Virus record (IMG/VR): IMGVR_UViG_3300027749_000111
Location: 1-64,000 of that record
Length of the DNA stretch: 64,000 bases
Source of the DNA: a virus
Strand: one strand, 5' to 3'
Shown: one piece after another, positions 36,326 to 44,985 of the stretch
Layout: each line of letters opens with the position of its first letter
Position numbering within the stretch: position 1 is the first letter of the stretch
Position numbers and translations under genes: made by a program
Notes under the pieces: generated by a model
Databases searched by the model: none
What the model was told of the DNA's origin: nothing
The model's input: only the letters and a program-made list of their open reading frames with translations

Positions 36326-36345
36326 GGTGGGGCTAGCGTTCCACC
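36326..36345 (+). terminator. Intergenic hairpin
   Basis: GGTGGGGC-TAGC-GTTCCACC, 8-bp stem with two G-U pairs and a four-base loop, directly after the 35759 gene and 18 bases before the next ATG. No U-tract, so attenuation or mRNA-end protection is as likely as termination. Confidence 0.45.
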
Positions 36346-36362
36346 TTGTATAAGGAGCTTAA

Positions 36363-36653
36363 ATGAGCGACACTAGCAATAAAACAGCTGCTGAAGAAGC
36401 AATTGCTTTTACAGTGGTAAACGCCGAAAGTGCTGGACCGCTGGGTGCTGTTATTCCTAGCGGTACTGTTTTGAGTGGAACAACTGTTTTTAACCAACCA
36501 TGGTTTACCCCCTGGGTTCCACAAACATTTCCTGGGACTGTAAGTGGTGGTTATGCACAGCCCATGCTGAGTGGTACAGGATACGCCGGTCAGAACCTTG
36601 CTGGCTTTGTTTTTCAAAATGACCAGTACAACACAACCGTGAGAGGATTCTAA
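36363..36653 (+). CDS. Small virion-type protein
   Basis: 96 residues, ATG 36363 behind ATAAGGAGCTTA. MSDTSNKTAAEEAIAF starts with a K-T-A-A-E-E sequence. The remainder is Gly/Ser/Pro/aromatic with beta character (WFTPWVPQTFPGTV). Two-base gap to the next gene. It probably co-assembles with it. Unassigned. Confidence 0.6.
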   Translation: MSDTSNKTAAEEAIAFTVVNAESAGPLGAVIPSGTVLSGTTVFNQPWFTPWVPQTFPGTVSGGYAQPMLSGTGYAGQNLAGFVFQNDQYNTTVRGF

Positions 36654-36655
36654 TT

Positions 36656-37402
36656 ATGGCTATTACACCTAATGTACCAGCAGAGCAGGGCAACAAGACT
36701 GTTCTTCGTGCTAACACTCGTGGTGGTAACAATGTTATTACCGTGTTTGACCCAGTTGATCCAGCATTAATGGTCAATGCTTTCACACAGGCTAGTGGTG
36801 TTCTTCGCTTGACTGGTGTTAGCAGTGCCGTTACATTTTCAATCAGCGGTAGTGCTGGTGGTAACAGCGCCACAATCACCGGTTCAACCGGTAAGGTAAG
36901 CGACCTTGTAACAGCGCTTGGCAATGGCCCACTGGCTAGCATTCAATTCTTTGTTAACGCTGGACCCTCTCAGTTCCTCAAGGGCAACACTGGGACCAAC
37001 ACAAGCACCGGTGGTGCTGTTGTTGACATCATTGTTCCCAGCGGTGTTGTTCTAACAGTTATCAGTGGAACTGGTGGCGTACCACCCACCATTACAGCTG
37101 TTACTCTTACAGGCACACTTGGATCAACTTACCCTAGCTACGCTGGTATTCCCAATGCAACACCAACATGGATTGATGACGTTACTGTACACAGCTACAG
37201 CGTTGGTTATGCTGGTATCATTAACAATGCGATTACCCTCAGTGGCCAGACTGGTGTTAACACTGCCAACACTGTTCAAAGCCAAGTTCGTCAGATCAGC
37301 ACTGGTGTTAGCGAAACTCAAGAGTACGATGGTTACTTTGCCACCTACAGTGGGAACCTTTTCCAGACTGCCCAGAAGCGGACATACCGTCAGCAGAGCT
37401 AA
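36656..37402 (+). CDS. Beta-rich structural protein
   Basis: 248 residues, ATG 36656. Gly/Thr/Val-rich, alternating pattern throughout. The middle SGSAGGNSATITGSTGKVSD and VPSGVVLTVISGTGGVPP have turn-rich beta-sandwich features. It ends with polar FQTAQKRTYRQQS. It resembles phage head-surface or tail-associated proteins in composition; no family recognised. The next start overlaps its stop. Confidence 0.6.
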   Translation: MAITPNVPAEQGNKTVLRANTRGGNNVITVFDPVDPALMVNAFTQASGVLRLTGVSSAVTFSISGSAGGNSATITGSTGKVSDLVTALGNGPLASIQFFVNAGPSQFLKGNTGTNTSTGGAVVDIIVPSGVVLTVISGTGGVPPTITAVTLTGTLGSTYPSYAGIPNATPTWIDDVTVHSYSVGYAGIINNAITLSGQTGVNTANTVQSQVRQISTGVSETQEYDGYFATYSGNLFQTAQKRTYRQQS

Positions 37403-37539
37403 TGAAAAGCATTGCGAACACAACGCAATTATCAATAGAAATAATACGAAACGACGGTACTCGGGAAATCCTGGGTACCGTTGTTTTATCAAAGGCTGAC
37501 AATGACAACGACAGTATTGACCAGTTCAGTAAGGAATAA
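37402..37539 (+). CDS. Very small protein overlapping two neighbours
   Basis: 45 residues, ATG 37402 overlapping the previous stop by one base, stop 37 bases past the next start. The sequence MKSIANTTQLSIEIIRNDGT is a plausible beta/helix mini-protein with an acidic end (KADNDNDSIDQFSKE). The fact that its DNA can form a 17-bp hairpin is an argument against it being a normal gene. Real but uncertain. Confidence 0.4.
   Translation: MKSIANTTQLSIEIIRNDGTREILGTVVLSKADNDNDSIDQFSKE
37449..37486 (+). terminator. Long hairpin, terminator-like, inside a mini-ORF
   Basis: AAACGACGGTACTCGGG and CCTGGGTACCGTTGTTT pair over 17 bp with three G-U wobbles, loop AAAT. U-rich sequence at the foot (UUGUUUUAUC) resembles an intrinsic terminator, separating the head-surface genes from the 37502 gene. 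It is covered by the 45-residue frame at 37402. Confidence 0.6.
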
Positions 37540-38125
37540 TTTAGTATCTACTGTGTTGGGTAGTGGATACAATTCTGCTTACCCAAATTACATACAGTGG
37601 GGAACTGGTAGTTCATCTGCTCTTGCTACCGATCAAACCGTTAGCAATCCTTTGGATAGTAGGATAGCGCTGTCAAAGACAGTTACTACAACTACTACCA
37701 GCGGAGATACTCTATTGCTTACTGCTAAGCTTACTAGCAGTGGTACTAATAATATTACTAACCTTGGTGTTTTTACAGTTCAGTCTAGCACAGCTGATGG
37801 TACACTTGCAACTCAGCTCAATCCTGTGGTAACAACGGTAAATGTCAGTGGTTACAATAATTTTCCAAGCATTTTTCCATTTGATGTACAAGTGCTCAAT
37901 GAAGTAATGACTGTTGTCACTGGAAATGGATCTTCTCAATGGACAGTTATTCGTGCAACCAATGGCAGCCCCATCAGTAGCAGTGTAATACCCTCTACAA
38001 CTCGCATAGTAGGTGGGAATAATACTGCAAATGGTACCATGTTTTTAAAGTCTAGTTTTGACGGTGGTGTCTTATTAAATGCTGGTGATGCTTTACAATT
38101 CAAAATTAGCCTACAGTTTATATAG
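37502..38125 (+). CDS. Beta-rich virion protein
   Basis: 207 residues from ATG 37502, which has AAAGG seven bases upstream; a TTG seven codons earlier is less likely. It is Ser/Thr/Asn-rich, with VSNPLDSRIALSKTVTT and NVSGYNNFPSIFPFDVQVLN. It ends LNAGDALQFKISLQFI, a pattern seen in small phage tail or head-fibre proteins. No specific family recognised. Its expression is separated from upstream genes by the hairpin at 37449. Confidence 0.6.
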   Translation: MTTTVLTSSVRNNLVSTVLGSGYNSAYPNYIQWGTGSSSALATDQTVSNPLDSRIALSKTVTTTTTSGDTLLLTAKLTSSGTNNITNLGVFTVQSSTADGTLATQLNPVVTTVNVSGYNNFPSIFPFDVQVLNEVMTVVTGNGSSQWTVIRATNGSPISSSVIPSTTRIVGGNNTANGTMFLKSSFDGGVLLNAGDALQFKISLQFI

Positions 38126-38133
38126 GAGCAATA

Positions 38134-38676
38134 ATGGCAGCTTTCAACTCTAACTATCTTTTCCCCAATGAAGGTCTAGACTACATTCTTAATATTTTCC
38201 CACGTGGCACCAACCCGTTGCCCAGTGGTACATACATGGGATTGTTCTCTACTCCATGGAGCACTATTCAAGCTAGTGGTACTCCCAACGTAACACTCAA
38301 TGGTGTTGCCAATAGCAGTGCGTATTTCATCCAAGAAGCTAACTTTACTGGGTATTCACGTCAATTCATCCCATCTGGTGCAACCTATTGGACAGCGCCA
38401 ATCGGTGCTAGCTTTACTGTAAGTGGTACTGTAAGCGGTCAAACTACCACTACCAATAGTGGTTATACCTTTAGCGCAACAGCTACTGGTACAGCATATG
38501 GTATCTTTATATCCAACAGCGGTACTGCAGCTGTGACATCCAGTGGTACAGGAAATAGTACTAACCCAACTGTAATTTGGTACGCTCCATTTAGCGATCT
38601 TAATGCTGTAACGGTTGCTAGCGGTGACAGTATCACTGTAACTCCAACTTGGCAATTTGCTCCTAACGCAGGATAA
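38134..38676 (+). CDS. Beta-rich virion protein
   Basis: 180 residues, ATG 38134 behind TAGGAGCAATA. The N-terminal third (MAAFNSNYLFPNEGLDYILN, then THMGLF-like and EANFTGYSRQFIP) matches, by eye, a phage protein type placed near fibre genes. After that comes a Thr/Ser/Gly beta region ending VTPTWQFAPNAG. Secreted-like low charge suits a virion surface location. Function not certain. Confidence 0.6.
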   Translation: MAAFNSNYLFPNEGLDYILNIFPRGTNPLPSGTYMGLFSTPWSTIQASGTPNVTLNGVANSSAYFIQEANFTGYSRQFIPSGATYWTAPIGASFTVSGTVSGQTTTTNSGYTFSATATGTAYGIFISNSGTAAVTSSGTGNSTNPTVIWYAPFSDLNAVTVASGDSITVTPTWQFAPNAG

Positions 38677-38688
38677 TAGGTACGCCAT

Positions 38689-41304
38689 ATGGCGATAACC
38701 ATAATACAATCTGCATCATTTACTGGTACCGCACGTGCGTATGCATCATCTTATAATACTCAATGGGTAGAAACATTTACTTTTACTTCTGCTCCTGCAG
38801 CAAATAGCTATTTAGCATTTGCTTTTAATTCAAATTGGGGAGGAGTGTTTGCCAACTCAGTAACTCTTGGAACCACTCAAACTACCACTGCAACAAGTGG
38901 TACAAGTGGTAGTTCGCTATTAAAAATAGGAACTGGTCTAACCGTTCCAAGTGGAACTTGGATTGGTGGACCAAGTATTAAAAGTGGTGCTGTAGTCAAT
39001 GCATACAATAGTGGAACTGGAGTTGCTACTCTTTCTTTAAGTTTAGGTGCTAACTTTTCAGCCACTGCCAATGCCTATACTCTAGTAAATAACACTGGAA
39101 CACCGATACCTTTATATTTACTAGATGATGGTAATACTGGTGCCGGTACTAATACACTACCTATTTATGCTAGTTATATATCATCAAATTCAAGCAATTT
39201 AAACAAATTAATTTTTGTATGGGGAAATGGAAGTGGTTTTACTTCATCCATTTTAGCAACTGCAATGGAAATAAAAGGTACTGCTGCGCCAAGCACAGCC
39301 GCCAATTCAGTTAAATCACGCTATACAACCGCTGGTGGTATTATTGATTCCACATCAGCTGGCTGGGTTGGCCAATGGACTGGTGCTTACCAAAATGCAA
39401 CCTGGTCGGGGAATGGTACAACACTAACGCTTGGCGGCAATGCATTTTCTGCAAACATTGTACAACCAGGAACATATGTTGTAGCATCGCTCTCCTCAAT
39501 AATTCCTAACAATGTTCCAATGTTTGCTTATAGCCCCACTACATTTGCTAGTACGTTTAGTGGTACTGGTTCGGATGGTACTCTTGTATTAGAAGGTCAA
39601 GTTATTGAACAGAGTGCATCTTCCTACGGTGGCGCACAACAAGCCGGTGCCCTTGGATTAAACAACTGGGCAGCTTGTCCAATAATGACATCTTATCCAG
39701 CATCTCAACAACCATGGATTGGTGTATTCCAAGCTGCAAGCGGTCAAGGAGGGTCTTTTACGCAAGTAGCAGCCACTGGTGTAAATATACCAACAAGTAA
39801 TACTAATACGTTTGTAATACCCACAACTTCAACAGTTACAGGAGCCTTAGCTTCTGGATATGCAGTTGTTTATACTCAAAGTGGTGGGATCGCTTTTAAC
39901 TATACCAGCAGAGGGTCAACGGGATTTTCTGGATGCACCCTAGCAAATTATCCATCTACTAGTTTTGCTGTTAATGGATACAGTTTTATTAATTATTCTC
40001 CAAATACTTTGACATCTGGAATAACGGGTTTATTCCCATCGGGTAGTCCCACCAGTAGCAACTTTGGCGGTTTAACACTGGGTGACTCAACTCCATCAGG
40101 AACTAGCGTTTCTCCCATAACAGTTGTATCAGGGGGATTTGGTGGATCAATGTATATGATGATGGCCGGTTACGCTACTAGCGGTTCCTATACACCTATT
40201 AATTTATATGGTACTATAAATAACTCTAGTGGCGGTTCACCAAATGGTGGTATATGGACTTTGGTACCATCTAATCGCAATGTACCAAAAATTTCTACTA
40301 CTACTGCTGAAAACCTTTCAAAAGATACTAAAACTGTACAAAGAAATCGAATAGCTCAATTTATTCAAACATCTGTTGCTATTGCTATTAAAGTCGTGGC
40401 GTGGGTTCGATTTGCTCAGGCTGTCCAGGTGCTCGCTTCAAGTGCTCTCAAAACGGTGGCTTGCTCGAGGTTCGCTTCGGCGGTTCAAGTTCTGACTTCA
40501 AGCGCTCTCAAAACGGTGGGTCACTCCAGGGTCGCTCAGGCTGTCCAAATTGGCGCTTTGAGGGCTGTCAGAATCGCCAGTCATTCCAGATTTGCTCAGG
40601 TTGTCCAAATTGGCGCTTCAAGGGCTGTCAGAATCGTCAGACGTTCAAGGGCCGCTAAAGCCGTATCGACGGGAAGGTCGCTGGGTCGGCGCGGGGGAAG
40701 TCAAATACTTTTGCTGGCTAAAATCGTCCAAATAGGGGGCTCTCGGGTCACTCGGGCGGTATCCCGTAAAAGATCAGCACAATCTATTCAAAACACAAAT
40801 GTATTTATTAATCGTGTTAAAACTATAATAAAATTAGCCAGGACTTTATTGGTAGAATCATTATCTATAAACCGTAGGGTAAACCGTGGTCGTAAAGCAA
40901 TCGTAACACAACCGGTTCAAGCAGTTGTAACCCGTAAAGTTAATCGTGGTCGACGCGGTATTGTAACTGTAAACTATAGTATATCTACTAGCAGGCGTAG
41001 AACGTCATTCAGACGTGCCATAGCTACCATGGTTGCAGTAGGAAAAAACATAGCTACTAGACCATTTTATATCCTTACTACTGAAAGAGCCACAGAAACC
41101 CATACACTGGTTAGCGTCAGTGAAACAATCACAAACAACGTTGATATTACGGGTGAGTTTACTAATGAAAATGATCTACCACCAAGTGACTATAACGAAC
41201 CTGGCATAACTACCCCTAATGATTTTAATGAACCTAGCATTACAACCCCAGTCGACTTTACCGAGCCAGACTGGCCAACGGGCGAAGATGTAGTACCCAC
41301 TTGA
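38689..41304 (+). CDS. Large fibre-like protein with basic 20-residue repeats
   Basis: 871 residues, ATG 38689. Residues 1-545 are beta-rich, Gly/Ser/Thr/Asn-rich, as in tail or head fibres. Residues about 560-665 are five diverging 20-residue repeats of the type RFAQAVQ-x-L-x-SSALKTV, strongly basic. More Arg-rich segments follow to about 800 (INRRVNRGRKAIVT; TSRRRTSFRRAI). The last 50 residues are acidic with repeated ITTP-x-DF units. The repeat DNA is much more GC-rich than the flanks, pointing to a separate origin. A conserved adhesin is likely for the first part; the basic part has no recognised role. Confidence 0.65.
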   Translation: MAITIIQSASFTGTARAYASSYNTQWVETFTFTSAPAANSYLAFAFNSNWGGVFANSVTLGTTQTTTATSGTSGSSLLKIGTGLTVPSGTWIGGPSIKSGAVVNAYNSGTGVATLSLSLGANFSATANAYTLVNNTGTPIPLYLLDDGNTGAGTNTLPIYASYISSNSSNLNKLIFVWGNGSGFTSSILATAMEIKGTAAPSTAANSVKSRYTTAGGIIDSTSAGWVGQWTGAYQNATWSGNGTTLTLGGNAFSANIVQPGTYVVASLSSIIPNNVPMFAYSPTTFASTFSGTGSDGTLVLEGQVIEQSASSYGGAQQAGALGLNNWAACPIMTSYPASQQPWIGVFQAASGQGGSFTQVAATGVNIPTSNTNTFVIPTTSTVTGALASGYAVVYTQSGGIAFNYTSRGSTGFSGCTLANYPSTSFAVNGYSFINYSPNTLTSGITGLFPSGSPTSSNFGGLTLGDSTPSGTSVSPITVVSGGFGGSMYMMMAGYATSGSYTPINLYGTINNSSGGSPNGGIWTLVPSNRNVPKISTTTAENLSKDTKTVQRNRIAQFIQTSVAIAIKVVAWVRFAQAVQVLASSALKTVACSRFASAVQVLTSSALKTVGHSRVAQAVQIGALRAVRIASHSRFAQVVQIGASRAVRIVRRSRAAKAVSTGRSLGRRGGSQILLLAKIVQIGGSRVTRAVSRKRSAQSIQNTNVFINRVKTIIKLARTLLVESLSINRRVNRGRKAIVTQPVQAVVTRKVNRGRRGIVTVNYSISTSRRRTSFRRAIATMVAVGKNIATRPFYILTTERATETHTLVSVSETITNNVDITGEFTNENDLPPSDYNEPGITTPNDFNEPSITTPVDFTEPDWPTGEDVVPT
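40381..40680 (+). repeat. 60-bp tandem repeat array inside the fibre-like gene
   Basis: Five units with an exact 60-bp period (starting 40381, 40441, 40501, 40561, 40621). Best conserved are CTCAAAACGGTGG, GCTCAGG-TGTCCAAATTGGCGCTT and GGGCTGTCAGAATCG. GC content is clearly above the surrounding DNA. The -1 frame is also open across the array (40401-40658) and would encode Cys-rich units such as CSGCPNWRFKGCQNRQ. Confidence 0.9.
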
Positions 41305-41316
41305 TTTTACCCTAGT
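41289..41316 (+). promoter_or_regulatory. Candidate phage promoter before the endolysin gene
   Basis: TGTAGT, 16 bases, CCTAGT, each one mismatch from TGTAAT and CATAGT, straddling the end of the fibre-like gene. It lies 45 bp before ATG 41334, closer than the other copies (53-61 bp), so it is less certain. Confidence 0.3.
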
Positions 41317-41333
41317 TAATAAGGAGATTTATT

Positions 41334-42020
41334 ATGTCACAAGATGCACGCGCCGCCATTGTTGCCTGGGCCAAATGGGGAGTAGCCAATAAGCCACAGA
41401 TCCATTACAAGGAAGTTCGCCCTTTTCCATTGACTAGTGTTTTGCCATTTACCACAGATTGTTCGGGGTTTGCCACTCTTTGCTATTTTTTGGCTGGAGC
41501 ACCTGACCCAAATTCGAGCAACTATAACCACTACGGCTACACTGGCACTCTGCTAGCTCACGGTACAAAGATCACCCTAGCAGAAGCCCAGCCAGGAGAC
41601 CTAATTGTTTATGGTCCTGGAACTGGTGAGCATGTTGCTATCATTGTGGAGAATGACGGTAAAGATCCACTTACCGTAAGTCATGGCCAAGAAAGTGATC
41701 CCAGCTACGTTCGTGTAAGCCAAGATGGTCGCAAGCCACAAACTTATCTGCGTTTTAACACAGCCACAAATAATCCAAAGCTTCCCGGTGCAGTGCCTAA
41801 CAACAGTGTTCCTAAGCCAAGTGTTGTTGTCGCTCACACCACTATCCAACAGGGTTCAACCGGTAGTGCTGTAGTTCTATTGCAACAAACCCTAAAAATC
41901 TACGTTGACGGAATCTTTGGACCAGCTACCGATGCTGCAGTTCGCAACTTTCAAAAGCAAGCAAAAATTACTGTTGACGGAATCGTTGGACCAGAAACAT
42001 GGAAGGCTCTAGGAGTCTAA
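41334..42020 (+). CDS. Endolysin: NlpC/P60 hydrolase with PG-binding domain
   Basis: 228 residues, ATG 41334 behind AAGGAGATTTATT. The N-terminal NlpC/P60-type domain has TDCSGFATL with Cys43 as nucleophile, GDLIVYGPGTGEHVAII with His100 as base, and a later SHG. Such enzymes cut peptide bonds in peptidoglycan stems. A Pro/Val linker leads to a C-terminal PG_binding_1 domain: LLQQTLKIYVDGIFGPATDAAV and VDGIVGPETWKALGV. No signal peptide, so release needs a holin. It lies between fibre and adhesin genes rather than beside a membrane gene. Confidence 0.9.
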   Translation: MSQDARAAIVAWAKWGVANKPQIHYKEVRPFPLTSVLPFTTDCSGFATLCYFLAGAPDPNSSNYNHYGYTGTLLAHGTKITLAEAQPGDLIVYGPGTGEHVAIIVENDGKDPLTVSHGQESDPSYVRVSQDGRKPQTYLRFNTATNNPKLPGAVPNNSVPKPSVVVAHTTIQQGSTGSAVVLLQQTLKIYVDGIFGPATDAAVRNFQKQAKITVDGIVGPETWKALGV

Positions 42021-42799
42021 TGTCAACTCGCACCAGATATAATTTTACTTACGGCACGCTTAGTGGCTACAACAACTCTCAGACCACATTTACTGGCATT
42101 GGGTTTCCAAACAATATTCCTAACGGTACATATTGGCCAATTGTATTGAATCCGGGATACAACGGAGCTACTGCTAGCGGTGAAATTGTTTATGTGACTG
42201 GTATTACTGCTGGTGTTATAACGGTTAGTGGTCGTGGCAGCGAAGGAACAGTGGCCAGCAGTGGTGCTCCAAATACTCCATGGGTAGCTGGTCCATTGAT
42301 CAGTGACTTTGGTCTTTCTAACATGATTACCAATGGAGACTTTTCAGTGCCAGCATCCGGTGGTCAATTGTTTGTAAGTACCAGTACTACTAGTGGACAA
42401 TTTACAAGTACTTTTCCCACTGGTGTTAACATTAGCGGTTCACAAGTTGTAGGTAGTGGATCAATACCTGCAAGCATTGTAGCCTATCCGCCAATCAACG
42501 TTATTACTGCTTCTAGTTATACAACAGTTGCTGCTGATGCAAACCAAATTGTTACCATATCGGGTACCGGCACTACAACATTAACTATTGCAAAAGATCT
42601 TTATTCAGTTGGTACTCAAATTACCTTTTTAGAAATTGTTGTGCCAGCATCAACTTGTGTTATTAGTGGCGCTGCCGGTGTAACAATAGTATCTAAAGGC
42701 AGTACGGCTGCTGTTCCAATATTGAATGGACAATATTCTGTAGCTACAGCCATTCAAACAAGTCTTAATAATTGGGTGGTCTTTGGAGACATTTACTAA
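42020..42799 (+). CDS. Tail-fibre-type beta protein
   Basis: 259 residues from ATG 42020, overlapping the endolysin stop (TAATG) with AGGAGTC before it. The first part (FTYGTLSGYNNSQTTFTGIG, VYVTGITAGVITVSGRGSEG) is typical of phage fibre N-terminal segments. The C-terminal 100 residues (ITASSYTTVAADANQIVTIS; TIAKDLYSVGTQITFLEI) match a repeat type found in fibre tips. It overlaps the following glycine-rich gene by one base, suggesting a fibre/adhesin pair. Confidence 0.65.
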   Translation: MSTRTRYNFTYGTLSGYNNSQTTFTGIGFPNNIPNGTYWPIVLNPGYNGATASGEIVYVTGITAGVITVSGRGSEGTVASSGAPNTPWVAGPLISDFGLSNMITNGDFSVPASGGQLFVSTSTTSGQFTSTFPTGVNISGSQVVGSGSIPASIVAYPPINVITASSYTTVAADANQIVTISGTGTTTLTIAKDLYSVGTQITFLEIVVPASTCVISGAAGVTIVSKGSTAAVPILNGQYSVATAIQTSLNNWVVFGDIY

Positions 42800-43731
42800 T
42801 GGCAATTGCTGGTGTTGTTGCTAAAACCATTAGGCCAGTGGTAAGTGGCGCTGTTACAACTATTACTAGTGACAGTACATACTATTATCGTGCTTATACA
42901 GCTGTACAAACCAATCAATTTGCTCTAAACATTACTGGCGGTGAACTTATCGCTGATATTTTATTGGTAGCAGGTGGTGGTGGTGGCGGTGGTTCTAACG
43001 CTCACACAGGTTTTGGAGGTGGTGGAGGCGGTGCTGGTCAAGTTTCTTTTCAAAGCTCTGTAATACTATCCCCTGGCAACTATAAAGTATCAGTTGGCGC
43101 TGGAGGAACAGCAAACACTACAACAACAAATTCTGGTAATCCCAGTCAATTTTTTCAAGATCCATTTTCCGGTGTTATTGTTTCATATCTTGCAGCCGGT
43201 GGTGGCCATGGTGGAAATGATGGTACTAATAGTTTAGGGCCTGCTGGTGGAAGTGGTGGCAATGGTGGCGGAGGTGCATCGTACACCACTAATGGTGCTG
43301 GCGGCACTGGCAGTGCAGGTTACAACGGTGGTGCTGGAATTAAAACAACTAACAACACTGGTGGAGGTGGTGGAGGCGCTGGAGCGGTAGGGTCAAACGG
43401 TGGTGGTACTAATGGTGGTAACGGTGGTGCTGGCACTAGTGCTTATGCAGCATGGCTTAAATCTACTGGCACAGCAATAGGTAATATTGGTGGAGGTGGT
43501 GGAGGCGGATCCAACAATGGCACTGGCGGCACTGGCGGGACTGGCGGTGGAGGTAGCGGAAACCCAGGTGCTGGAACTGGCAACGCAACAAGTGGAACAG
43601 CAAATACAGGTGGTGGAGGTGGAGGTTCTACTGGTTGGTCAACGCCTTCAACAACTCTTCCCGGCAATGGTGGTAGTGGCATTGTAATCATTCGTTATTT
43701 AAAAAATCAAAGACCTAGGAATGTAAATTAA
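42799..43731 (+). CDS. Glycine-rich adhesin-like protein
   Basis: 310 residues from ATG 42799 (overlapping TAATG). After a short beta start the signature ILLVAGGGGGGGSN appears, then multiple Gly tracts separated by Ser/Asn/Thr, and it ends GNGGSGIVIIRYLK. This is the pattern of phage glycine-rich tip proteins (polyglycine type II sandwiches, as in S16 gp38-like adhesins), which set host specificity. It immediately follows a fibre gene. Receptor cannot be inferred. Confidence 0.75.
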   Translation: MAIAGVVAKTIRPVVSGAVTTITSDSTYYYRAYTAVQTNQFALNITGGELIADILLVAGGGGGGGSNAHTGFGGGGGGAGQVSFQSSVILSPGNYKVSVGAGGTANTTTTNSGNPSQFFQDPFSGVIVSYLAAGGGHGGNDGTNSLGPAGGSGGNGGGGASYTTNGAGGTGSAGYNGGAGIKTTNNTGGGGGGAGAVGSNGGGTNGGNGGAGTSAYAAWLKSTGTAIGNIGGGGGGGSNNGTGGTGGTGGGGSGNPGAGTGNATSGTANTGGGGGGSTGWSTPSTTLPGNGGSGIVIIRYLKNQRPRNVN

Positions 43732-43736
43732 ATTAT

Positions 43737-44627
43737 ATGAGAGTGCGTCCTTTCCCACAATATGCTGTAGAACCCATTGGTATCATGACATATTCATTGG
43801 GTTCACTTGCCAACCCTGATTATATAATGGTTAGTGGTTCTAGCATTCCAAACGTAACTCTTTCAGTTGTTAATACAGATAACAATACTATTATTTTACC
43901 AAGCGGAACTTATGCAACTCCTGAAGGTACCGGAACCTTTCAATACACATTTAACTCAAGTCAAACTGCTGTAACAGGCAACTACTCAGCCACTTGGAAT
44001 TACACAATCAGCGGAAGCCCACGAATCTATACTGATAGTTTTGTTGTAACTGACCAGATGCCATATTGGAGTGCATTAAGTTATGAAGAGCGTCAACTTG
44101 TAACAGGAATTGTTCACCGTATTGACAAAAGTTTTGATAGTACAGCTGGAGGCCCGTACCTCCAGGAACTCAATCAAAGTGGTTTTATTTTGTACGAAGA
44201 AGTTGCTATGATCATGAGCACAGAAGCCATTGATTATATTAATTATGAATTTCAACCGGTATTCAATCCAGCTTATGAAGTTGGAGTCAATGCCACCGTT
44301 CAATTTCCTACCAATTGGACGGGAATTTTAGTTAGCCAAACTTACGCTAATTTTCTCAAGCACATAGCGCGTAACTACATTGAACAACCAATGCCTCAGG
44401 GTATGAATGCTGCTTGGATGGACCGTCGCGATTATTATAATCGTTGGTGGAATCTATATTTGTTTGAAAAGGAAATAGCTGACAAACAACTGCGTCAAAT
44501 GAAACGTTGGTTTATGGTTGGATCCAAACGAAGCATGTTGGTTGCTGGTGGCCTTATCCCACGTATGTTCGTTAACCCTGCTCGACCGCACTTTCAATAT
44601 GCAGCAGTCAATATGGGAGGCGCATAG
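43737..44627 (+). CDS. Neck/connector-region protein with N-terminal Ig-like part
   Basis: 296 residues, ATG 43737 (weak ribosome site). Residues 1-105 are a beta domain (TPEGTGTFQYTFNSSQTAVTG). Residues 115 onward are helical with SYEERQLVTGIVHRIDKSF, NFLKHIARNYIEQPM and FEKEIADKQLRQMKRWFM. The helical half suits a head-tail adaptor. Its location between adhesin and HK97-gp10-like genes supports a neck role. Combination with an Ig-like domain is unusual; assignment is moderate. Confidence 0.6.
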   Translation: MRVRPFPQYAVEPIGIMTYSLGSLANPDYIMVSGSSIPNVTLSVVNTDNNTIILPSGTYATPEGTGTFQYTFNSSQTAVTGNYSATWNYTISGSPRIYTDSFVVTDQMPYWSALSYEERQLVTGIVHRIDKSFDSTAGGPYLQELNQSGFILYEEVAMIMSTEAIDYINYEFQPVFNPAYEVGVNATVQFPTNWTGILVSQTYANFLKHIARNYIEQPMPQGMNAAWMDRRDYYNRWWNLYLFEKEIADKQLRQMKRWFMVGSKRSMLVAGGLIPRMFVNPARPHFQYAAVNMGGA

Positions 44628-44628
44628 T

Positions 44629-44985
44629 GTGGATTGGAAATTACGCTATGCAATGGGCCGCCCTCAAAAACCTCGTAGTAACCCAACGGTAATTCGTCTT
44701 CAGTGCAATACTAAAAATGGTTACGACATTCATCTAAAAAATGGTGAGGCCGCTTGCGCTTTATGTCTAGATGCCGTTAATACGTATCAGACTCAAAGAA
44801 ATAGATCTCGAGGAGTACAGCCATTTCAACAAGCAGCTCACGGTACCAATGCTGGTTATCAAAGGCATTTAAAGAATAATGAATCTGCTTGTAACGATTG
44901 TTTAGCAGCACACAGAGCACATGTTGTTTTTTACAATCTTAATGCTGCAGAAAGAGCTAGACTCCAAGGTGAAGGTGAAGAATGA
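44629..44985 (+). CDS. Duplicated HLK-x-x-E-x-C-x2-C zinc-motif protein
   Basis: 118 residues from GTG 44629, supported by GGGAGG nine bases upstream; the longer frame has no ribosome site. It begins VDWKLRYAMGRPQ, the same W-x-LRYA start as the 4145 and 4575 proteins. Two zinc half-repeats are visible: NGYDIHLKNGEAACALCLDA and HGTNAGYQRHLKNNESAC with NDC. This HGT/AGY-HLK-C-C unit is frequent in actinobacteriophage proteins, which supports the suggested host group. It likely binds DNA or a virion partner. Confidence 0.7.
   Translation: MDWKLRYAMGRPQKPRSNPTVIRLQCNTKNGYDIHLKNGEAACALCLDAVNTYQTQRNRSRGVQPFQQAAHGTNAGYQRHLKNNESACNDCLAAHRAHVVFYNLNAAERARLQGEGEE

Noticed and set aside
40401-40658. 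85-residue Cys-rich frame within the fibre-like gene
   Set aside because: It lies entirely inside a long gene, has no ribosome site, and its regularity follows from the 60-bp repeat. Kept only as part of a finding.
40991-41007. 17-base sequence GCAGGCGTAGAACGTCA also found at 51603
   Set aside because: Both encode Arg-Arg-Thr-Ser in Arg-rich spacers; may be chance or a small recombination trace. Too weak to list as a repeat.
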